Shown one piece after another: positions 6,659 through 9,952 of a stretch of DNA of 9,952 bases. Below the pieces are notes generated by a model. It searched no databases, was not told the DNA's origin, and was given only the letters and a program-made list of their open reading frames with translations. The DNA lies in assembly GCA_047517485.1 (NCBI GenBank), contig JAKZSU010000227.1, positions 1 through 9,952 on the forward strand, read 5' to 3'. This DNA is from JAKZSU01 sp047517485. Lineage in GTDB: Bacteria; Pseudomonadota; Alphaproteobacteria; UBA7887. The translations under genes were made by a program, and so were the position numbers. Within the stretch, counting starts at the first letter, position 1; every line of letters begins with the position of its first letter.

Positions 6659-7638
6659 CCTCGCGTGCCCGGATCGCCGCGGTCGGCGCCGGCCGCATGG
6701 GCCGTGGCCTCGCCCACGTCTTCGCCTATGCCGGCCATAGGTTCGACTTGGTCGATTTGAAGGAGCGCGACGCGGCGGGACGGCAAGCCTTGGCCGACGC
6801 GGTCGATGGCGATGTGCGCCGCAGCCTCGGCGTAATGGTCGAACATGGCGCTCTTGACGCGCACGCGCTCGAACCGATCATCGACCGCATCGTGCTTGTC
6901 GAGGCCGAACGCGCGGACCAGGCACTGGCCAGCGCCGATGTGATCTTCGAAGCGGTCCCCGAGGTGATGACGGCGAAGCGCGAAGCGCTCGCGCGCATCG
7001 GCGGTGCCGCCAACCCGGCCGCCATCGTCGCCTCGGCGACCTCGACGATCATGGTCGATGATCTGGCGTCAATGATCGCCGGCCCCGAGCGCTTTCTCAA
7101 TGCCCATTGGCTGAACCTGGCATTTCTCGTGCCCCTGGTCGAGATCAGTCCCGGCAAGGACACCGCGCGCGACACCGTCGAACGCCTTAGTGTGTTACTG
7201 ACGTCGGTCGGCAAGGTCCCGGTCGAATGCGCCGCCTCACCCGGATTCATCGTGCCCCGCCTGCAGGCGCTGATCATGAACGAGGCGGCGCGGATGATCG
7301 AGGAAGGGGTGGCGACGGCGGCGCAAATCGACCAGGCGACACGCTACGGCCTCGGCTTCCGTTTCGCCACTCTCGGGGTCGTCGAGTTCATCGACTGGGG
7401 CGGCGGCGACATTCTGCACTATGCCTCCGCCTATCTCGCGGACGCGCTCGGCTCCGACCGCTTCGCCGCCCCCGAAATCGTCGCGCGCAACATGGAAGAC
7501 GGCGCCATCGGCCTCAAAACCGGCCGCGGTTTCCACGACTACGAAGGCCGCGACATCGATGCCTATCAGCGCGAAACGATTGGCCGGTTTCTCGAATTGT
7601 TGCAGCACTATGATTTGTTGAAGCCGCCGGTGGTGTGA
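6655..7638 (+). CDS. 3-hydroxyacyl-CoA dehydrogenase-family protein
   Basis: The product has 327 residues, the usual length for single-domain-pair L-3-hydroxyacyl-CoA dehydrogenase relatives. A Rossmann loop GAGRMGRG is at 11-18 and ADVIFEAVPE is at 94-103, where NAD-binding relatives have their conserved Glu. The active-site region is HWLNLAFLVPLVEISPG (151-167). H151 and E163 are 12 residues apart, as in the classical His-Glu dyad, and N154 is retained. The Pro that usually follows this Asn is Leu here. The C-terminal domain has PGFIVPRLQALIMNEAARMIEEG (196-218) and the tail GLKTGRGFHDYEG (286-298). The subgroup includes 3-hydroxybutyryl-CoA, carnitine and gulonate dehydrogenase-like enzymes, so a CoA substrate is not certain. 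The ATG at 6655 overlaps the preceding stop by four bases; the open frame extending upstream to 6214 is the out-of-frame shadow of that gene. It is the last gene of the operon. Confidence 0.88.
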   Translation: MTSRARIAAVGAGRMGRGLAHVFAYAGHRFDLVDLKERDAAGRQALADAVDGDVRRSLGVMVEHGALDAHALEPIIDRIVLVEAERADQALASADVIFEAVPEVMTAKREALARIGGAANPAAIVASATSTIMVDDLASMIAGPERFLNAHWLNLAFLVPLVEISPGKDTARDTVERLSVLLTSVGKVPVECAASPGFIVPRLQALIMNEAARMIEEGVATAAQIDQATRYGLGFRFATLGVVEFIDWGGGDILHYASAYLADALGSDRFAAPEIVARNMEDGAIGLKTGRGFHDYEGRDIDAYQRETIGRFLELLQHYDLLKPPVV

Positions 7639-7677
7639 GGGCGCGAAATCAAACCAACGGCGATCGCCAAGCTTTGG

Positions 7678-7899
7678 TCATTCTATTTTTTCTTGAGTCT
7701 CTTCGATCGCGTCCTTGGCATTTTCGAGACCTTCGTCGATGGATTCGCGCATCGCCTCGATCGACTCGTCGACAGATTTTCCGGCTTGCTCCGCCGCGCC
7801 GTCGTCTTCGTCGCAGGCGCCGAGTCCGATCGACATCAAGCCGAGTATGCCGAGCGTAACAAGGCCGTTGCGGAACACGTCGAAATTGGGGATCTTCAT
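7678..7899 (-). CDS. Small hendecad-repeat lipoprotein
   Basis: The 73-residue product has an N-terminal hydrophobic segment (12-28) ending in a lipobox LGAC, with the acylated Cys predicted at 29. The mature part is acidic and almost wholly helical. Hydrophobic residues V43, I47, M50, I54, L58, A61, I65 and I72 recur with 11-residue periodicity (VDESIEAMRES / IDEGLENAKDA / IEETQEKIE), a right-handed coiled-coil or membrane-surface helix pattern. Asp at +2 after the Cys is the inner-membrane retention signal in E. coli; whether this applies here is unknown. The ATG at 7899 is chosen because it starts the signal peptide and follows GAGG; the frame stays open to an ATG at 7995 without a ribosome binding site. 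Similar tiny lipoproteins are common and uncharacterised. It converges on the dehydrogenase operon, with 39 bp between them and no clear terminator. Confidence 0.72.
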   Translation of the reverse strand: MKIPNFDVFRNGLVTLGILGLMSIGLGACDEDDGAAEQAGKSVDESIEAMRESIDEGLENAKDAIEETQEKIE

Positions 7900-8007
7900 T
7901 GCCTCATACACTTCTTCCAGAGATGCGTCCGACATCGTGGCCAATAGACCTGAAGGGACGCCACACTCGTCGTCGCTCCGCCACGAATCATCCATGACCG
8001 TGAATTA

Positions 8008-8036
8008 ATTAGACAACAATGCCGAGAGTCGTGCAA
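8008..8036 (-). promoter_or_regulatory. Candidate promoter for the small lipoprotein gene
   Basis: On the minus strand TTGCAC (8031-8036) and TCTAAT (8008-8013, five of six to TATAAT) are separated by exactly 17 bp. Transcription would begin near 8001, giving a leader of about 100 nt before the ATG at 7899. The -10 and spacing are good; the -35 matches only in its TTG. The surrounding AATTAATT tract is locally AT-rich in an otherwise GC-rich region. Confidence 0.45.
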
Positions 8037-8071
8037 ACCGCCAGAACTGGCCAACACCACCGCCACCCCCG

Positions 8072-9670
8072 CTACTTGGTGACTTCGGTTACATCGATGA
8101 ACGAATAGAGATCCGCATACGAATGATACGATCTGACCGTATCGGGAAGCAGCGGGATTTCCTGGCCAAAGTACTGGTTGAAGATGACCGGAAAGGTGTT
8201 GACCGGCGTGATGCCGGGATAGAGCGCCTGATAGTTGCCATTGGGAAAATACATCGCGTTGATGATGCGGAACTTTTGCCTGAGTTCGTCGTCCGTCGCT
8301 TGGCGCCAATCGAAGTTCTTTTTATCGCTGAGAAAATTCGACGGATAAGGGCCCTCGTCGGCTTGAATGATGATAATTGGCTGCGGCGATCGCTTGAGCA
8401 ATTGATCGATCAGAATTTCCATCTGATCGTTGGCATAGATCACTTGTTCGACATAATTGCGCTCCCTCGCCATCGCGTTCTCATTCACCAACGTTTTGTA
8501 GCGACCATCGTCGTGGAATACGTACGGGTTATGCGGATTGAGCATATGGGCGAAGACGAACTGCGGTGCGCCGTCGCGTTCTAGCGCCGCGAGGCGAGCA
8601 TATTTTTCCCGCACGCGAATGAACTGCTGGCGGCGTTTCGCCGAGCCCAGGGTCTCAAAAATACGGGTCGGCAGCGCTTTTTCGACCAGCAGCCACTCGA
8701 ACTCGTTTAGGCTCACCTGTGGCCAGGGCAGCCGCTTTATCGCGTCGAAATTCTCGTCGGCGGAAAAGTTTTTGCTGGTCGGCTCCCACCACGACCCGAG
8801 GTGGACGTAGCGATACCCCCGCGCCTTCAGGAAACGCACGACTTGGTTATTTTGAATCAAGTCGTAGATCGGTTTCGCGTTGCTCGAGTTCGGCCCAATG
8901 GTCTCGGACAAGTCGGTCAAATGCCGCAAGTTCAAGGTGGAAGCCAGCGAATGGCCGGTCGTGGTGTAATTCGCCCGGCTGCGTTCGGCGACGTAGAAAC
9001 CGCGATCGCGGAGCGCATCGAGGAACCCGCTATTGTCGTGATCATATAGGGTGTCGAGGGTCCGGATATCGGCGTACCGATCGACGATCAGGTAATAGAT
9101 GTCCGGGCTCTGCGATGTCGCGACAACCTCGGATGACGTCGAGGAGTAGGTGTCCTCCTGACCACGCACGACGTCGTAAAGACGATTTTCGGCGATAACC
9201 GAGACGATCAACGAGCCGATAGAGACCATGGCGATGGACAGGGTCGCGATGTTCAGCATTACCGTCATGTTCTGCAAGCGAGCGCGGTAGAGGAACGCGA
9301 GGACAAACAATCCCGCGAAAAGCGCGACCCAAATGGGCATGAATAGGCTGGGCGTTACCGCGCCGCCGCTCAAGCCAATAATCGGGTCCAGCACATAGCC
9401 ATAATAGAAAACGGAAACGATCGTTAGGGTGGCCAATATGCCGGCGGCGGTAAGGTTCCGCAGGACAATCCAGAATAGAACGATGAGACAAACGGCGGCG
9501 GCCGAGATCACGACGGCAGCGGGCAGAACACTGGGGAAAAAGAGCTTTTCGTAGTTCGAGGCAAACGGCGACAACCATACGCAGACGGCGATGAGGATCG
9601 CATGAAACGGAAAGGTTCTTGGACAGCTCTTCAGCCGGTCCATAATGGTATTTCCAACAAAATCAGGCAT
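8072..9670 (-). CDS. Membrane-anchored sulfatase/phosphatase-fold protein (LTA-synthase-like)
   Basis: The 532-residue product has about five transmembrane helices (near 22-36, 46-70, 73-94, 108-128, 136-160) and then a large domain predicted to face the periplasm. That domain has alkaline-phosphatase-superfamily landmarks: PDIYYLIVDRYAD (189-201) with metal-ligand D197, a Thr/Ser-rich nucleophile region NYTTTGHSLASTLN (234-247), FAHMLNPHNPY (373-383), and IIQADEGP (434-441) where many sulfatases have SDHG. Relatives with QADEGP are frequent in proteobacteria, so this is probably a subfamily trait, not damage. Members hydrolyse or transfer phosphate, sulfate or phosphoglycerol groups on envelope polymers; the substrate is unknown. 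The ATG at 9670 is chosen because AGAGGA lies just upstream; the frame extends to an ATG at 9778 through AT-rich DNA lacking family character. An ATG at 9643 is a weaker alternative. No operon partner is visible. Confidence 0.82.
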   Translation of the reverse strand: MPDFVGNTIMDRLKSCPRTFPFHAILIAVCVWLSPFASNYEKLFFPSVLPAAVVISAAAVCLIVLFWIVLRNLTAAGILATLTIVSVFYYGYVLDPIIGLSGGAVTPSLFMPIWVALFAGLFVLAFLYRARLQNMTVMLNIATLSIAMVSIGSLIVSVIAENRLYDVVRGQEDTYSSTSSEVVATSQSPDIYYLIVDRYADIRTLDTLYDHDNSGFLDALRDRGFYVAERSRANYTTTGHSLASTLNLRHLTDLSETIGPNSSNAKPIYDLIQNNQVVRFLKARGYRYVHLGSWWEPTSKNFSADENFDAIKRLPWPQVSLNEFEWLLVEKALPTRIFETLGSAKRRQQFIRVREKYARLAALERDGAPQFVFAHMLNPHNPYVFHDDGRYKTLVNENAMARERNYVEQVIYANDQMEILIDQLLKRSPQPIIIIQADEGPYPSNFLSDKKNFDWRQATDDELRQKFRIINAMYFPNGNYQALYPGITPVNTFPVIFNQYFGQEIPLLPDTVRSYHSYADLYSFIDVTEVTK

Positions 9671-9868
9671 TAGCAATCCTCTGACTTGTCGGCAATCTCG
9701 CCAATATATGCCGTTTGAATAACGCGCGAGTGCAAAATGCAATTTGTCTAAAATTTTATCCAACGTAGCACGACTCAATACAAAAAAGCTACTCGCTGTT
9801 CAACCAATAAACGAAACTGGGTATCCACTTCGCTCTCGTATCCCCTACATTTGGTTTCCGAGGCTGCG
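9671..9868. other. AT-rich upstream region of the sulfatase-fold gene
   Basis: Relative to the rest of the window, about 9690-9830 is AT-rich and contains runs such as AAAATTTTA and CAAAAAAG. It presumably holds the promoter of the leftward gene. Several partial matches (TTGCAC-18-GCATAT, TTGTAT-19-TAAAAT on the minus strand) exist but none has both good boxes and good spacing, so no promoter is called. Toward 9830 the composition returns to GC-rich where the transposase-like fragment begins. Confidence 0.4.
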
Positions 9869-9897
9869 ATGACCGCCGACTAGGCCCTTGTAGGGGA
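9841..9897. repeat. 9-bp perfect inverted repeat around the putative start
   Basis: TCCCCTACA at 9841-9849 is the exact reverse complement of TGTAGGGGA at 9889-9897. The arms flank the ATG at 9869 with a 39-nt spacer. It could be a regulatory or IS-terminal feature, but arms this short occur by chance in 10 kb. Confidence 0.35.
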
Positions 9898-9952
9898 CCG
9901 GCTCGTGCTGCACCGCCTGCTGGAGCAGTCGGAAGAAAAGCAGGCCACGAGC
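9869..9952 (+). pseudogene. Putative transposase-type HTH protein, N-terminal fragment with in-frame TAG
   Basis: A frame starting ATG ACC GCC GAC is interrupted by TAG at 9881-9883 and then continues open to the window edge as ALVGDRLVLHRLLEQSEEKQ and beyond. The opening MTAD-x-ALVGDRLVLHRLL resembles, from memory, the N-termini of helix-turn-helix transposase proteins in which the TAG position is a sense codon (a single change from GAG would give it). The protein is cut by the window, so family and integrity are unproven. A start after the TAG is possible, but no obvious ribosome binding site supports one. Confidence 0.3.

Noticed and set aside
7659..7668. GGCGATCGCC palindrome between the convergent operon ends as a terminator
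   Set aside because: It is a perfect 10-bp palindrome without a loop or following T-run, and this octamer-type palindrome is common in GC-rich genomes.
8040..8051. GCCAGAACTGGC palindrome downstream of the sulfatase-fold gene as a terminator
   Set aside because: Only a five-base stem with a two-base centre and no U-tract in the direction of transcription.

Overview
This is GC-rich bacterial chromosomal DNA, most likely from an alphaproteobacterium. The clues are strong G/C at third codon positions, a fused TRAP transporter permease of the alphaproteobacterial type, an opine-dehydrogenase-like/3-hydroxyacyl-CoA dehydrogenase pair, and a five-TM sulfatase-fold enzyme. The taxon is inferred from gene style only; no rRNA or tRNA gene is present.

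Positions 1-1227 are a mobile-element scar zone. The left edge is the terminus of an IS21-family element, with the first codons of istA reading leftward off the window. It is followed by about 270 bp of non-coding DNA holding a 33-bp near-perfect inverted repeat (217-249/310-342). Next comes the 3' part of a TPR-protein gene (minus strand), cut at its 5' side by the 3' end of an IS30-family transposase gene (plus strand). Beyond the IS30 end an open but undatable stretch leads to the TRAP gene; it may be the decayed tail of a TAXI-type receptor gene. The native operon upstream of the TRAP permease therefore appears to have been removed or rearranged through insertion elements.

Positions 1228-7638 are the metabolic core. 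A TRAP 4TM/12TM fused permease (+) runs convergently into, and overlaps by 14 bp, a gene for a large exported protein (-). That protein is built from eleven clear D-x-x-G-x-D-x-Y repeats plus a degenerate one. A 132-bp divergent intergenic region then separates it from a two-gene operon (+) with a 4-bp ATGA overlap: an octopine/nopaline dehydrogenase-family enzyme and a 3-hydroxyacyl-CoA dehydrogenase-family enzyme. One reading is a small uptake/oxidation module (import by TRAP, oxidation by two NAD(P)-linked dehydrogenases), but no sequence feature fixes the substrate.

Positions 7639-9952 hold a small hendecad-repeat lipoprotein (-) with a good candidate promoter, then a membrane-anchored alkaline-phosphatase/sulfatase-fold protein (-). 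At the right edge is a plus-strand fragment that looks like the start of a transposase-type helix-turn-helix protein, interrupted by an in-frame TAG. No CRISPR array, tRNA, rRNA or prophage module is visible. The item most worth following up is the GDDxY-repeat exported protein.
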